From: Methylomonas sp. EFPC3
GTDB lineage: Bacteria; Pseudomonadota; Gammaproteobacteria; Methylococcales; Methylomonadaceae
DNA: 64,000 nucleotides
NCBI RefSeq assembly: GCF_029643245.1
Contig: NZ_CP116398.1
Coordinates: 3,038,001 to 3,102,000 of the forward strand
Direction: 5' to 3'
Shown here: positions 34,967-44,427 of the stretch, piece after piece
Numbering within the stretch: position 1 is the first letter of the stretch
How the letters are laid out: each line of letters opens with the position of its first letter
Position numbers and translations under genes: made by a program
The notes under the pieces: model-generated
The model's input: the letters and a program-made list of their open reading frames with translations, nothing else
What the model was told of the DNA's origin: nothing
The model's database searches: none

Positions 34967-37900
34967 GCGCCGCCCTCCAGGCCGGTTCCAGCCAATCCCG
35001 GCAGAACCCGCTAAATGCGTCGCCGAGCAAATCGCTCAAGTCGCGGTAGGCGAACAGTTGGCCGATTTCCGCTTCGTAACCCTGTTCGATGGCGTCGGCC
35101 AGGCGTTTGGCCGTTGCCGCCAGCGCCTTTTCCGGGTCGTTATGACGCACGAAATCCAATGCCGCTTCGGTAAAAAACGCGTCGGGCCGGGTTTGGCCGC
35201 TCCGGAAAATCGCTAGCAATTGCGGTAGCGCGTCGTCGGGTTCGGCTTGGGCCGGAAAACGTAAGTCCGCATCGACGCATACCAAGTGGGTGGCTTGCGG
35301 CGCGATGCGGTTGGCGACCAAATGCTGCAACCAGGCGCCGAAAAAATCGCGGCCTTTCAGTTTGCCGAAGCGGTAAATCAGTCCGCCGTGTTGGTGTAAA
35401 CGCCCCAGTTTGCCGACCAATCGATAATCGCCGATGGTCAGATCGATGGCCTGGGGCGGTAGCGACTCCCCCAGCTGTTTGCCGGCGATAATCGAAGCGA
35501 ATTCGGCGATCGCCGGCTGGCGGCGGCGCCAGGCGATTTCGCCGGCGGCGCCGGCCGGCCACAAACCGCGGGCTTGCAATTTTGCCAGCGAAAATACTTT
35601 GCCTTGCAGTTCGGCATCGAGCCACTCCTGGGCTAACAAATAATCTTCCAGGCTGTTCAAGGCAAACGGTTCGCGCTCTTCGGCGTCGACTATCAAACCG
35701 GGAAGTTGCAGTTCCAGGCAGTGGCGGAAAAAATAGCGTTGCGGGTGGTGGAAAAACTGGCGTAAGCGGTCGATTTCGATCACGGTGTCGGTTTCGGCCG
35801 GCAACGCGCCGGACCACCAGGGCTGCGGCGCCGGTTTCTCGCCGCGCAGGCGGCGGGCGGTGTCGCAATCGTGGCGGGCGTAGCTGAACAGGTTGGGATC
35901 CTGGCCGAGGAAATAACGCGGACTGAACGGGTGCAACGGGTGGCGAACCACGATGCCGTCCAGGCCGTAACCGTCGCGCAGTACCTCGAGCAATTCGCTG
36001 ACGATGGGCGACGGCGGAATTTCGCTATTGTCGCGCAGCGATTGGCCCAAATAGGTAACGATCAATTGCCGGCGGGCGGACAGCAATATTTCCAGAAATT
36101 GGTAGCGGTCGTCGGCGCGGCGCGAACGGTCGCCCAAGCGCGGATGCGCCGCCAGCAGGTCGAAGGTCGGCTGGCGTTCGATTTTCGGGAATTCGCCGTC
36201 GTTCATACCCAACAAGGCGATGATCTGAAACGGGATCGACCGCATCGGCAGCATCGAGCAAAAAGTCAATTGACCGCGCAGAAAGCCGGCGCCGGATTTG
36301 GTTTCGTCCATCCGGCCTTGCAGCCAGGCGACGATCACGGCCAAAGCCAGCGGCCGGTCGTGAATCGCGGCCATCTCCGCCATTTCGGCCAGTAGCTCAT
36401 TCAGCGCTTGGCGTTGCGCCGTGTCGGCGCCGGCCAACAGGCCGTCGGCGTAGCGGTTCAGGCAGGTTTGCCATTCGCTCAGGGTTTTCGCGGCCGCCAA
36501 CTCGTCGCCGGCCCGGAACAGTAGTTGCAGGAAAGCGTTCAGGCCGCCCAGCGCCTGCGCCGAAGAGCCTTCGATATCCGGGTAGGGCAGGATGTCGTCG
36601 ACGAACTCGTCTTCGGCCAGGGCATAACCCATGAACAACCGCTCCAGGCCGGCCTGCCAGGTATTCTGCGGCGTCGGCGGCAGGCCCTGCGCTTGCTTGG
36701 CCTCGCCCGACCGCCCCCAGCGCACTTGCAGCTCCTGCAGCCAATAGGCGATCAATTCCAGATCGGCAGCCGCCAAACCGAAGCCTGTGTGAATCAGCGG
36801 TTGCTCCAGTAAATCCATGACTGTGCGCCAGCCCAGCCGGCTTTGCGACAGTTTCAGAAAACGGATGAAAGCGTCCAGCAGCGGATCGCTGATTTTCAGG
36901 CTGCGGTCGGCGACGGCGTGCTGGATGTCGTCGAATACCGCGCTGATGAACGGGGCGTAGGCCTGGATGTCCGGCGCCATCACGACAATGTCGCGCAGAT
37001 CCAGATCGGGGTGTTGTTCCAGGGTTTGCAATAGCTGGTCTTTCAACACTTGCACTTCGCGCAGGCGCGAGTGGCAGGCGTGAATACCGATCGAAGCGTC
37101 GGCCGCCAGCCGGATTTGCTGCGGTACCCGGTTGGCGAGGACGTCGTTTTGCAAGCATTGCAGCACGGTCTCGGGCTCAGCCGGCTCGAAGCTGCTGGGT
37201 TCGAAGGCGAATTCGGCCTGCTCCAGCAACATTTGCTGGAATTCGCGGCCTTGCTGACCCAGCCGGACCAGTAAGGGATGGCCATCGAACTGTTGCAATT
37301 CGGCCAGCAGCCGCTTCGGCGGCAGGTCGGCCCAGTAACCCTGGACCGGATTTAGTAGATACAGGTGGACATGGCAATGGCGGGACAAGGCCTGCAGGTA
37401 GTTCAGCATCAGCGGCGGCAAGCTGTTGACGCCGAATACCGAAACCCGTTCCGGCAATTGCCCGGCGAACGCACCGGGTTTCGCTTGCTGCAGTTTGGCG
37501 ATCGCTTGCAGCCAGTGCGCGCCGCGGTGGCGCTGGCCGATTTCGGCAACGACGGCGCGCCACAACTGGGCTTGCCAGGCTTCCGCCGGGCTGCCGTATA
37601 GCAGGCGTCGCGCTTGCCAGGCCTCGAGCAGGTCCGGCCGCAGCATCTGGTATTGGTCGTAGACCCGCGCCAATTGTTGAGCCAATTGGTAACGCTTAAG
37701 CTCGGCGTTTTCGCCGACTAGATATTGCCGCAAAGCCTGATACACTTCGGCGTCGAGATCGCGCAATAAGGCTTCGAAGCGCCATAGCATCCAATGGCGG
37801 TCGAAGGCTGGCTCGTAGAGTTCGTCGTGCAGCGTCGCGGCGATTTCGGCGAAGAATTTGGCCGGGAACAGATAGCTGAAATGACCCCAAACCTTCAGCC

Positions 37901-38057
37901 GCGCTGCCAGTTGCTGCGATAGCCAGCGTTCCATACCCTGACTTTGAATCAAGAACAACTCGGCGGCGAACGGCGACGATAACGGTGCGGTGCTAATGAC
38001 CGTGACCAAGTGCTCCAGCAGGTTTTCGGTTTTGTTGGAGCTGTGCAGGACGAACAT
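34956..38057 (-). CDS. recC: Exodeoxyribonuclease V subunit gamma
   Basis: RecC is the scaffold and Chi-recognition subunit of RecBCD. The 1033-residue product begins MFVLHSSNKTENL and has SQGMERWLSQQLA, a conserved early RecC motif. Later regions such as VSVFGVNSLPPLMLNYLQAL, FCSMLPMRSIPFQIIALLGM and DLLAAHPRLGDRSRRADDRY are characteristic of the family. The length is close to the usual 1100. The gene is divergent from the DUF4124 gene with about 79 bases between the starts. Confidence 0.95.
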   Translation of the reverse strand: MFVLHSSNKTENLLEHLVTVISTAPLSSPFAAELFLIQSQGMERWLSQQLAARLKVWGHFSYLFPAKFFAEIAATLHDELYEPAFDRHWMLWRFEALLRDLDAEVYQALRQYLVGENAELKRYQLAQQLARVYDQYQMLRPDLLEAWQARRLLYGSPAEAWQAQLWRAVVAEIGQRHRGAHWLQAIAKLQQAKPGAFAGQLPERVSVFGVNSLPPLMLNYLQALSRHCHVHLYLLNPVQGYWADLPPKRLLAELQQFDGHPLLVRLGQQGREFQQMLLEQAEFAFEPSSFEPAEPETVLQCLQNDVLANRVPQQIRLAADASIGIHACHSRLREVQVLKDQLLQTLEQHPDLDLRDIVVMAPDIQAYAPFISAVFDDIQHAVADRSLKISDPLLDAFIRFLKLSQSRLGWRTVMDLLEQPLIHTGFGLAAADLELIAYWLQELQVRWGRSGEAKQAQGLPPTPQNTWQAGLERLFMGYALAEDEFVDDILPYPDIEGSSAQALGGLNAFLQLLFRAGDELAAAKTLSEWQTCLNRYADGLLAGADTAQRQALNELLAEMAEMAAIHDRPLALAVIVAWLQGRMDETKSGAGFLRGQLTFCSMLPMRSIPFQIIALLGMNDGEFPKIERQPTFDLLAAHPRLGDRSRRADDRYQFLEILLSARRQLIVTYLGQSLRDNSEIPPSPIVSELLEVLRDGYGLDGIVVRHPLHPFSPRYFLGQDPNLFSYARHDCDTARRLRGEKPAPQPWWSGALPAETDTVIEIDRLRQFFHHPQRYFFRHCLELQLPGLIVDAEEREPFALNSLEDYLLAQEWLDAELQGKVFSLAKLQARGLWPAGAAGEIAWRRRQPAIAEFASIIAGKQLGESLPPQAIDLTIGDYRLVGKLGRLHQHGGLIYRFGKLKGRDFFGAWLQHLVANRIAPQATHLVCVDADLRFPAQAEPDDALPQLLAIFRSGQTRPDAFFTEAALDFVRHNDPEKALAATAKRLADAIEQGYEAEIGQLFAYRDLSDLLGDAFSGFCRDWLEPAWRAAHAE

Positions 38058-38136
38058 CGGCGGATTGAAAAATCTGTTTACAGTAAGGGCAAGCTAAGTG
38101 ATAGTTTTACAGTAGCGTTTAACCAACAGGAATACA

Positions 38137-38727
38137 ATGAAAAATCTGTTCTTTGTTTTTGCCCTGTGCCTGTCTTGCGACAGCTGGGCAGGCGTTTATA
38201 AATGCACCGATGCCAGCGGCCATACTAACTATCAGTCGTCGCCGTGCACCGAGCAACATAAAGCGGTGCAAATGAATCCCAAGACCGGCAGCAGCGTCGA
38301 CATCACCGCACAAGAGAAGAAGCAAGCCGACGAAGCCGAATTGAAGAAATTGCAGTCAGAGCAGGAGCGCGCGGCGCAGCAGGCCAAACTGGACTTGATC
38401 GCGCAAACCAAGCAGGCGGCCAAATCGGAAAGCGAGCAAACCCAAAGTCTGATCAAGCAAAATCCGCTGCAGTTTTCCGCTTTTGCCGTCCCACCCTACG
38501 ATCCCGAGAAATTACCGGTTGAAATCAAGCCGTTCGAAACCCGGCTGCCGGATGTCGAGAAATTTCGGCGTTTAGCAGCTCAGAAAGCCTTGGCCGGCGG
38601 CGAATGCCAACGGGTCGAAGCCGACGAACTGAACGGCAAAAGCAAATTGGACCAGTTGGTGTTCTCGATCAACTGCAGCAGCGGTAAAACCTATACCTTC
38701 AGCGAAAGCGACCTGAGCCAGCCATGA
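38137..38727 (+). CDS. DUF4124 domain secreted protein
   Basis: The 196-residue product has a signal peptide (FALCLSCDSWAG) followed at once by the DUF4124 motif VYKCTDASGHTNYQSSPC. A charged helical, coiled-coil-like middle (about residues 60-110) and a small C-terminal domain with two cysteines follow. DUF4124 proteins are periplasmic and of unknown function. The stop overlaps the start of the SDR gene by four bases (ATGA), so the two genes are co-translated. Confidence 0.85.
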   Translation: MKNLFFVFALCLSCDSWAGVYKCTDASGHTNYQSSPCTEQHKAVQMNPKTGSSVDITAQEKKQADEAELKKLQSEQERAAQQAKLDLIAQTKQAAKSESEQTQSLIKQNPLQFSAFAVPPYDPEKLPVEIKPFETRLPDVEKFRRLAAQKALAGGECQRVEADELNGKSKLDQLVFSINCSSGKTYTFSESDLSQP

Positions 38728-39557
38728 CCCAAGGCAAAATCATTTTTATTACCGGTTGCTCGTCGGGCATCGGTTACAGCACCGCGCTGTATCTGAAATT
38801 ACGCGGCCACCGGGTGATCTGCTCGGCGCGCAAAGCGGAGGATGTCGAACGCTTGCGCGGCGAGGGCTACGAATGCCTGCAACTCGATCTGGCCGACTCG
38901 CAAAGCATTCGTGTTGCTGTAGACGAGTTATTGAGGGTAACCGACGGCAAGCTCGATGCGGTGTTTCACAACGGCGCTTTCGGCCAGCCGGGCGCAGTGG
39001 AAGACCTAAGCCGGGACGTGTTACGCAACCAGTTCGAAACCAACTTTTTCGGCGTGCACGAGTTAACCAATTTGTTGTTGCCGGTGATGCGTCGGCAAGG
39101 CCACGGCCGGATCATTTACAACAGTTCGGTGCTGGGTTTTGTAGCGATGAAATTCCGCGGCGCCTATAACGCCAGCAAGTTCGCGCTGGAGGGTTTGGTC
39201 GATACTTTGCGTCTGGAATTGCGCGGCAGCGGCGTGCATGCGGTATTGATCGAACCGGGGCCGATCGAGAGCCGTTTCCGGCAGAACGCGTTTGCCTTGT
39301 ACCGGCAAAACATCGACCCGGAACGCAGCGTCCACAAAGAAACCTATCGAGCCATGGAGGCCCGCCTGCAAAAGCAAGGTCCGGCGGCGCCATTTACCTT
39401 GCCGGCCACGGCGGTCGCCGAAAAGGTCGCGGCGGCATTGGAGTCCGCGCGACCTAAAATCCGTTACCGGGTGACCGTCCCGACCCATCTGTTTGCCTGG
39501 CTGAAACGCCTGCTGCCGACAGCGTGGTTGGATAAGTTACTGGTCAGCGTCGAATGA
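38724..39557 (+). CDS. Short-chain dehydrogenase/reductase
   Basis: The 277-residue product is a classical SDR. The cofactor loop is TGCSSGIG near the N-terminus, HNGAFGQPG replaces the usual NNAG, and the catalytic triad region shows NSSVLG ... YNASK. A PGPIES loop and a longer C-terminal extension follow. The substrate is unknown. The cofactor is probably NADP(H), since SARK follows the second beta strand, but this is only suggestive. It shares a four-base overlap with the DUF4124 gene. Confidence 0.9.
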   Translation: MTQGKIIFITGCSSGIGYSTALYLKLRGHRVICSARKAEDVERLRGEGYECLQLDLADSQSIRVAVDELLRVTDGKLDAVFHNGAFGQPGAVEDLSRDVLRNQFETNFFGVHELTNLLLPVMRRQGHGRIIYNSSVLGFVAMKFRGAYNASKFALEGLVDTLRLELRGSGVHAVLIEPGPIESRFRQNAFALYRQNIDPERSVHKETYRAMEARLQKQGPAAPFTLPATAVAEKVAAALESARPKIRYRVTVPTHLFAWLKRLLPTAWLDKLLVSVE

Positions 39558-39709
39558 GGCGAAACGGGCCGGAAAAACCCTGATTTTCGCCAATAAACTC
39601 GCTAGCAAAGCGCATGAACTATGCTATTATCCCGGCCCAACATGTGGTGGCTAAATCGGTTGGATTAGCAGCTATATGTTCTTATAAAAATAACTGTGAG
39701 GTTCAATAC

Positions 39710-40090
39710 ATGAAAATTTTAAAAAGTGCTGTTATCGCGTTCTCTTTGGCTGCCGCTATGGGTTCTTTTTCGACTGCTGCGGTTGCCGAAGCCGGCAGAA
39801 CGTCCTACAAACCTATTGATGCGATCAATGGCGTTTTAGAGCGTATCGCTGCTGCCGAGACTGCGATTAACAACGGCGCTGAAGACGCTGAAGTTGCAGC
39901 CCTGATCAAAAAAGCCGCTGATTTTTCCGAAGAAATCAATGCCAACGACAAAGTTGCCAGAGAAAATTCAAAAGTCAGATCTCACCTGAAAGCCGCTATC
40001 ACCGCTGCTAAAGCCGCCAACCTGCAAGAATCTAAAGAGCACTTGGCAAAAGCGAAAGCCGGCATCGATGGCTTGAAAAAATTGCTGTAA
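39710..40090 (+). CDS. Small periplasmic helical protein of unknown function
   Basis: From the ATG at 39710 (TGAGG upstream) the product is 126 residues. A clear signal peptide ends AVAEA. The mature part is about 100 residues of amphipathic helices rich in Ala, Lys and Glu (VLERIAAAETAINNGAEDAE, HLKAAITAAKAANLQESKEH), resembling a four-helix bundle. It recalls small metal-binding proteins such as SmbP in fold only; the histidines of SmbP are not present. A strong terminator follows directly, so it is probably its own transcript and perhaps highly expressed. Confidence 0.75.
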   Translation: MKILKSAVIAFSLAAAMGSFSTAAVAEAGRTSYKPIDAINGVLERIAAAETAINNGAEDAEVAALIKKAADFSEEINANDKVARENSKVRSHLKAAITAAKAANLQESKEHLAKAKAGIDGLKKLL

Positions 40091-40101
40091 TCGTTTCGCG
40101 G

Positions 40102-40127
40102 CAGGGCGCTTCGGCGCCCTGTTTTTT
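40102..40127 (+). terminator. Rho-independent terminator after the small periplasmic protein
   Basis: A perfect eight-base stem CAGGGCGC / GCGCCCTG with a UUCG tetraloop is followed by six T residues. This is a textbook intrinsic terminator located 12 bases after the stop codon. Confidence 0.93.
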
Positions 40128-40164
40128 ATCCCGTCTGCTCCACCGTTCCAGAACGGCCTTCCCG

Positions 40165-40992
40165 TTACAAATAAAATTGCTTTTCAGCCACTAAGGCTTC
40201 CAGTTGCGCAATCAAGTCTTTCGCGTTTTTGGCATCGATTTTCGCTAAATCCACCGACACGCCATTCATCAAACGCCACCGGTTCAATAGCGATTGTAAT
40301 TTTGCAGCATTGCTCGCGGTGAAATGAAATCGACTCAGGATGCCTTGACAATCCCGCCCGTCAGGCCCCGCTATTACAGCTCTCAACTCCCTCAGCGCAA
40401 CTATCAGGTCTGCTACAACCGAAAGCCGGCCGCCAATCCAGTTTGTTACCGCATCCTCAGTGATGTTCGCCAGCGGCGAGTCGGCGTTATCGGATACCAC
40501 CTTCAAGCAATGAACCAGTTCGCTGGAACTGAATTTAACCGCGGTTTCGAAAAAGGCGGAGGCTTCCATGTCGCGGATGTAGCCGTCGCTATATGTCTCA
40601 TCTGCTTGGGACATTGTTTTTAAAGCGTGGGTCGGACACGGCACCGAGAAAGGCAATTGCGGATAAAAGCGCCGGCCGCTGTCGGCGTCAATGATTTGAT
40701 CAGCCAAAACGCAACTGCCTAGCGGAAGATTGCGATGTCCGGCCACGCCCAAATTCAACAACAACGGTTGCGCGACATCCGGGTGGCGCGCCAGCGTGTA
40801 GGCCACTGCTGCGGCCATCGCTACTTTTCCCAGGCCGCTAACCGTAAGAACGCTGTTTTGATTCTGGTAAGTGGCAAACGCTTGTATTTGCGTGTTTTTT
40901 TTAAGCTTCCAGGCGGCAACCAGGGGCTTTGCTTCACAGGGCAGGGCCACAAAAACAAAAATCCCAGGTGCTGAGTCGTTCACATTTTTCAT
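40165..40992 (-). CDS. Nucleoside phosphorylase / nucleosidase superfamily protein
   Basis: The 275-residue product belongs to the PNP/UDP phosphorylase (MTA/SAH nucleosidase) fold. It has FVALPCEAKPL near the N-terminus, SGLGKVAMAAAVAY, NLGVAGH, and the purine-binding DMEASAFFETA with KVVSDNADSP. Substrate may be MTA/SAH or another nucleoside; the sequence is shorter than and different from standard mtnN, and hopanoid-associated phosphorylases (HpnG) are similar. The C-terminal 75 residues are an extra helical extension. The start is 90 bases from the divergent rsd start. Confidence 0.75.
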   Translation of the reverse strand: MKNVNDSAPGIFVFVALPCEAKPLVAAWKLKKNTQIQAFATYQNQNSVLTVSGLGKVAMAAAVAYTLARHPDVAQPLLLNLGVAGHRNLPLGSCVLADQIIDADSGRRFYPQLPFSVPCPTHALKTMSQADETYSDGYIRDMEASAFFETAVKFSSSELVHCLKVVSDNADSPLANITEDAVTNWIGGRLSVVADLIVALRELRAVIAGPDGRDCQGILSRFHFTASNAAKLQSLLNRWRLMNGVSVDLAKIDAKNAKDLIAQLEALVAEKQFYL

Positions 40993-41082
40993 TAAAAAAT
41001 GCTTTGTTTTTAATGTGTTGTTGAATATTGTTAATAAGTGACTTAAATTTAAGGCTCGTCATTTTATTTAGGGAGAACTTCA

Positions 41083-41529
41083 GTGATCGAGTCTAACGTC
41101 TACCGCGCCGAAAAAAGCGCCAGCGCCCGGCATTGGGTCGAAACATTATTGGCCGAACGCTCTGCGGTTTGGGAGTTGTATTGCCAGATAGGGAAAATGC
41201 TGCCATTCAATGGCGACAGTCATTTGCGCTCCGTGCTATCCGAATTCTCTCAGCTACTGATCGATTATATTTCACTCGGCCATTTCGGCATTTACGAGCA
41301 TCTATTAACCGAAACACAGGACGAATCTACGGCGCTGAACTATGCGGAACGGATTTATCCGGCGTTTTCCAAGATCACAGCCTCTGCGGTATCGTTCAGC
41401 GACACCTACGACGAAGGCCGGCGCAAATTCAAAACCGATAATCTGGCGCAAGACTTATCGGTACTCGGCGAGCACTTGGCAGAGCGCATGGAGCTGGAAG
41501 ACCAGCTTTGCTCCATGCTGCTGCATTGA
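41083..41529 (+). CDS. rsd: Rsd/AlgQ family anti-sigma-70 regulator
   Basis: The 148-residue helical product matches Rsd/AlgQ: HWVETLLAERSAVWELYCQIG, then LSEFSQLLIDYISLGHFGIYEHL, IYPAFSKITA, and LSVLGEHLAERMELEDQL. Rsd binds region 4 of sigma-70 and shifts RNA polymerase toward alternative sigma factors. The start codon is GTG with AGGGAG upstream. The function is inferred from family similarity. Confidence 0.88.
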   Translation: MIESNVYRAEKSASARHWVETLLAERSAVWELYCQIGKMLPFNGDSHLRSVLSEFSQLLIDYISLGHFGIYEHLLTETQDESTALNYAERIYPAFSKITASAVSFSDTYDEGRRKFKTDNLAQDLSVLGEHLAERMELEDQLCSMLLH

Positions 41530-41550
41530 ACCGCAGAAACCACCAAAGGC

Positions 41551-44187
41551 TTATTTGCCGCCGACTGCCGAAATGCCGGAGGCCGGGCCGTTAGCCCCTT
41601 TGATAAACTGCGCTTTCAAATGGTCGAATGCCGCCTGCAGCGTCTTATCCATCACCACTTGATTGCCGATCGAGACGATAACTCGGGCTAACTCGGGCAT
41701 TTTGGTTTTGGTCGCCAGCATGTAAATCGGCTGCACGTACAAAATCGAATTGCCCATCGGCAAAATCACCATGCGGCCTTTTTTCACTTCAGAACCCTGT
41801 TGGTTCCACAGCGTGAATTGGGCGGCAATTTCCGGATTCTGGTCGATCAAGGCATTGACCTGCGACGGACCGTTGACCTGTACATCCTTCGGAAATTTGA
41901 AGATGGTAATGCCGGGTTTGTAACCGCGGCCGCAGTCGGCTTCGTCCAAAGTGCCGGCCAGGCCGACCATGCTCAGATTGTCGCGACGAATCGGCGTCAT
42001 CGGATTGATCATGACGAATTCTTCGGTGTCGTTGCAACGATTGAAATCCATGGTAATGAAATAGGGCAAAACCGATTGGCCGTCGACCGTCGCGTATTGC
42101 CAGGTTTCGGCCTGCTCGTAAAACAACTCCGGCGTGTTTTGGTGGTACTTGGCGTAAATTTTCATTTGCATGAAGTACAAATCGCGCGGATAGCGCAAAT
42201 GTTTCAGCAAGTGGTCCGGCATCTCCTTCAGGTTTTTCAACAGCCCGGGGTAGGCGCGGCTGTATGCCTTGATAATCGGGTCGTCCGGGTTGGCGATGTA
42301 ATAGTCGACGCTGCCGTCGTAAGCGTCGACCACCACTTTGACCGAATTGCGGATGTAATTGAACTGGTGGCTGCCGTCCAGATAATCGTCGGCGGCCGGT
42401 TTCGAGACCGGATAGTATTTCGATAGCGTATAGGCGTCCTGGATCCAGTAAAACCGGTCTTTGTCGATGACCAGATACGGGTCTTTGTCCAGATGCAGGA
42501 ACGGAGTCAACGCGCTGATGCGCTCGTCGATATTGCGGCGCAACAATAATTTGCTATCGCCCGAGATACTTGGCGAGAAAAAGATTTTTTCGTCTTTCAA
42601 ATAAAAGGCAAACAACAGCTTTCTAAACAGCGATGGGATCGGGATGCCGGTATTGCCGCGGTAATCTTTGCCTTCGTCGGGTGCCGACGTGGAGATATCG
42701 GATACCGCCAGTTGGTTAGGCACAATGGCATAACGGTACTTTTCCAGACCGTAATAAATATCCGGATATTTGACCGAAAAGCCGACGTCGGAGCTCATGT
42801 TCAAATCGCGCAGATACCAGACGATTGGAATACCGGCGTCTTGCGCCGCCGGCGAAACCACCGCACCGTAACCGTGGGTGAAGCGCAGATGGGTGTTCTC
42901 CCAGTTTTGGGCTTCCTTCGGCATGCGCTCGATGTTGACTTCCCGCGCCGCCAGATTGACTTGCTGAAAATGGTCGTTGATGAAATAGCGGTCTTCGTCG
43001 ACAGTCGGAAACACGTAGTACGAGCGCAAGCCCTGCAACTGCATGTAGCTGTCGATCAAAAACTCGCGATCCCAGACCGGAATGTTTTCGAAATGCTTGA
43101 CGTTGGACCAGGCCTCGATATCTTTGGTCGCGTCGAGATTGACTTTGAAATCGACGACTTTGATGTTGTTCAGGTCGTAAGCCGCCATCGTCGCATCGAT
43201 GTTGTGCAGCATCGAATCGCCCTCTGTCCGGGTAAAATTAGGCTTGACGATAAACTTTTCGATCATTTCCGGAATGGTATGCGAGCCGCTCAGCCCCCAA
43301 ACCGCCAGATAACCGAGCACGGCAACGATGGTCGGGGTTTTGCTGCGGTGCCGTTCCGAAAATGCATAAAACACGATAGAGACCGCGATCGCGGCGATGA
43401 AAAATATTTCCAGCCAAATCAACGGCAATTGGTAATGCAATTCGACAAAGCCGGGGCCGAAAAACACCGGTTCGTTTTGGTCGGAATACAGCAGCGAAAA
43501 CCGGTCCAGCAGAAAGCCCCAGATCACGAACAGCACGACAAAGCCGAACAGAACCGCCAGATGGATTTTGGCGCCGAGCGGAAACTCCTTACTTTGGTTG
43601 GGTACAAACACGTGTTCCAGCCAATACAACACGCCTGTCGCCAACAGCACCAGCGCGGCCGTAGTCAGTAATTCCTTTTGAATCAACATGTAAATCGGAT
43701 ACGAAAACATGTAGAAGCTGACATCGTTGCCGTATACCGGGTCGGTGATGCCGGCGGCTTCGCCGAAGAAGAACAGTAGCGCTTGTTCCCATTGCAAGTA
43801 GAACGGAACCGCGATCGCGATCGCCAACACCAGTGATACCGGCGTGTAAACCCTGGCCGAGCCGGTCATAAACACATCGGCAAAACGCTGAAAACGGCGG
43901 CGTTTGCCGTCGTCCATCAAGATGTCGTCAGGCGGGTTAAGGCCCAAGTAACGGGAGGCGATCCAGAAATGAAACAGGAAGATTGCAAAGAAGAATGCGG
44001 TAACCGCCCCGGAAAAGATAAAGCGATAGAGCAGCTTCAACCAAAAGTAGGTTTCGAATTCCAGCGAGCGAAACCACCATAAATCGACGAAAAAATCGAG
44101 AAACACGAAGTAGAACGCCACGTACAAAACGGCAGCTACTACCAGGGTTGCCGCCATCAGCGCCGGCAACAGTTTCCAGTTACGCAT
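41551..44187 (-). CDS. UPF0182 family membrane protein
   Basis: The 878-residue product has about seven hydrophobic segments in the first 310 residues, including VDLWWFRSLEFETYFWLKLLY, which is typical of UPF0182/COG1615. A large soluble domain follows with family motifs (LTRTEGDSM-type, YPDIYYGLEKYRYAIV). The biochemical role is unknown. The gene is convergent with rsd, with 21 bases between their stops. Confidence 0.92.
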   Translation of the reverse strand: MRNWKLLPALMAATLVVAAVLYVAFYFVFLDFFVDLWWFRSLEFETYFWLKLLYRFIFSGAVTAFFFAIFLFHFWIASRYLGLNPPDDILMDDGKRRRFQRFADVFMTGSARVYTPVSLVLAIAIAVPFYLQWEQALLFFFGEAAGITDPVYGNDVSFYMFSYPIYMLIQKELLTTAALVLLATGVLYWLEHVFVPNQSKEFPLGAKIHLAVLFGFVVLFVIWGFLLDRFSLLYSDQNEPVFFGPGFVELHYQLPLIWLEIFFIAAIAVSIVFYAFSERHRSKTPTIVAVLGYLAVWGLSGSHTIPEMIEKFIVKPNFTRTEGDSMLHNIDATMAAYDLNNIKVVDFKVNLDATKDIEAWSNVKHFENIPVWDREFLIDSYMQLQGLRSYYVFPTVDEDRYFINDHFQQVNLAAREVNIERMPKEAQNWENTHLRFTHGYGAVVSPAAQDAGIPIVWYLRDLNMSSDVGFSVKYPDIYYGLEKYRYAIVPNQLAVSDISTSAPDEGKDYRGNTGIPIPSLFRKLLFAFYLKDEKIFFSPSISGDSKLLLRRNIDERISALTPFLHLDKDPYLVIDKDRFYWIQDAYTLSKYYPVSKPAADDYLDGSHQFNYIRNSVKVVVDAYDGSVDYYIANPDDPIIKAYSRAYPGLLKNLKEMPDHLLKHLRYPRDLYFMQMKIYAKYHQNTPELFYEQAETWQYATVDGQSVLPYFITMDFNRCNDTEEFVMINPMTPIRRDNLSMVGLAGTLDEADCGRGYKPGITIFKFPKDVQVNGPSQVNALIDQNPEIAAQFTLWNQQGSEVKKGRMVILPMGNSILYVQPIYMLATKTKMPELARVIVSIGNQVVMDKTLQAAFDHLKAQFIKGANGPASGISAVGGK

Positions 44188-44427
44188 AATGTCCTCTTTT
44201 AATAGTTTTACGCTTGCCCGCCGCGGCCCCGACCGGAGTTAAATCGGCCCGGTTAGGCGTTTGCATATCGCTCGCCGAGCATTCTAACACCCAATTCCGG
44301 ATTGTGATTGGGTTGCCGCGGGCTGGCGGTCAAGGCCTAAGGGCAAGTTGTTCGGCACTGGAATTTGGAGTATGTTCAAACCCAATAATTATGAGCTTTT
44401 TCAAAGGGCCAACAGGGGGAGAGGAAA

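Noticed and set aside
40165-40992. Calling the nucleosidase-like gene mtnN or hpnG
   Set aside because: The fold is clear, but substrate-deciding residues and neighbours do not favour one enzyme; no hopanoid or methionine salvage genes are adjacent.
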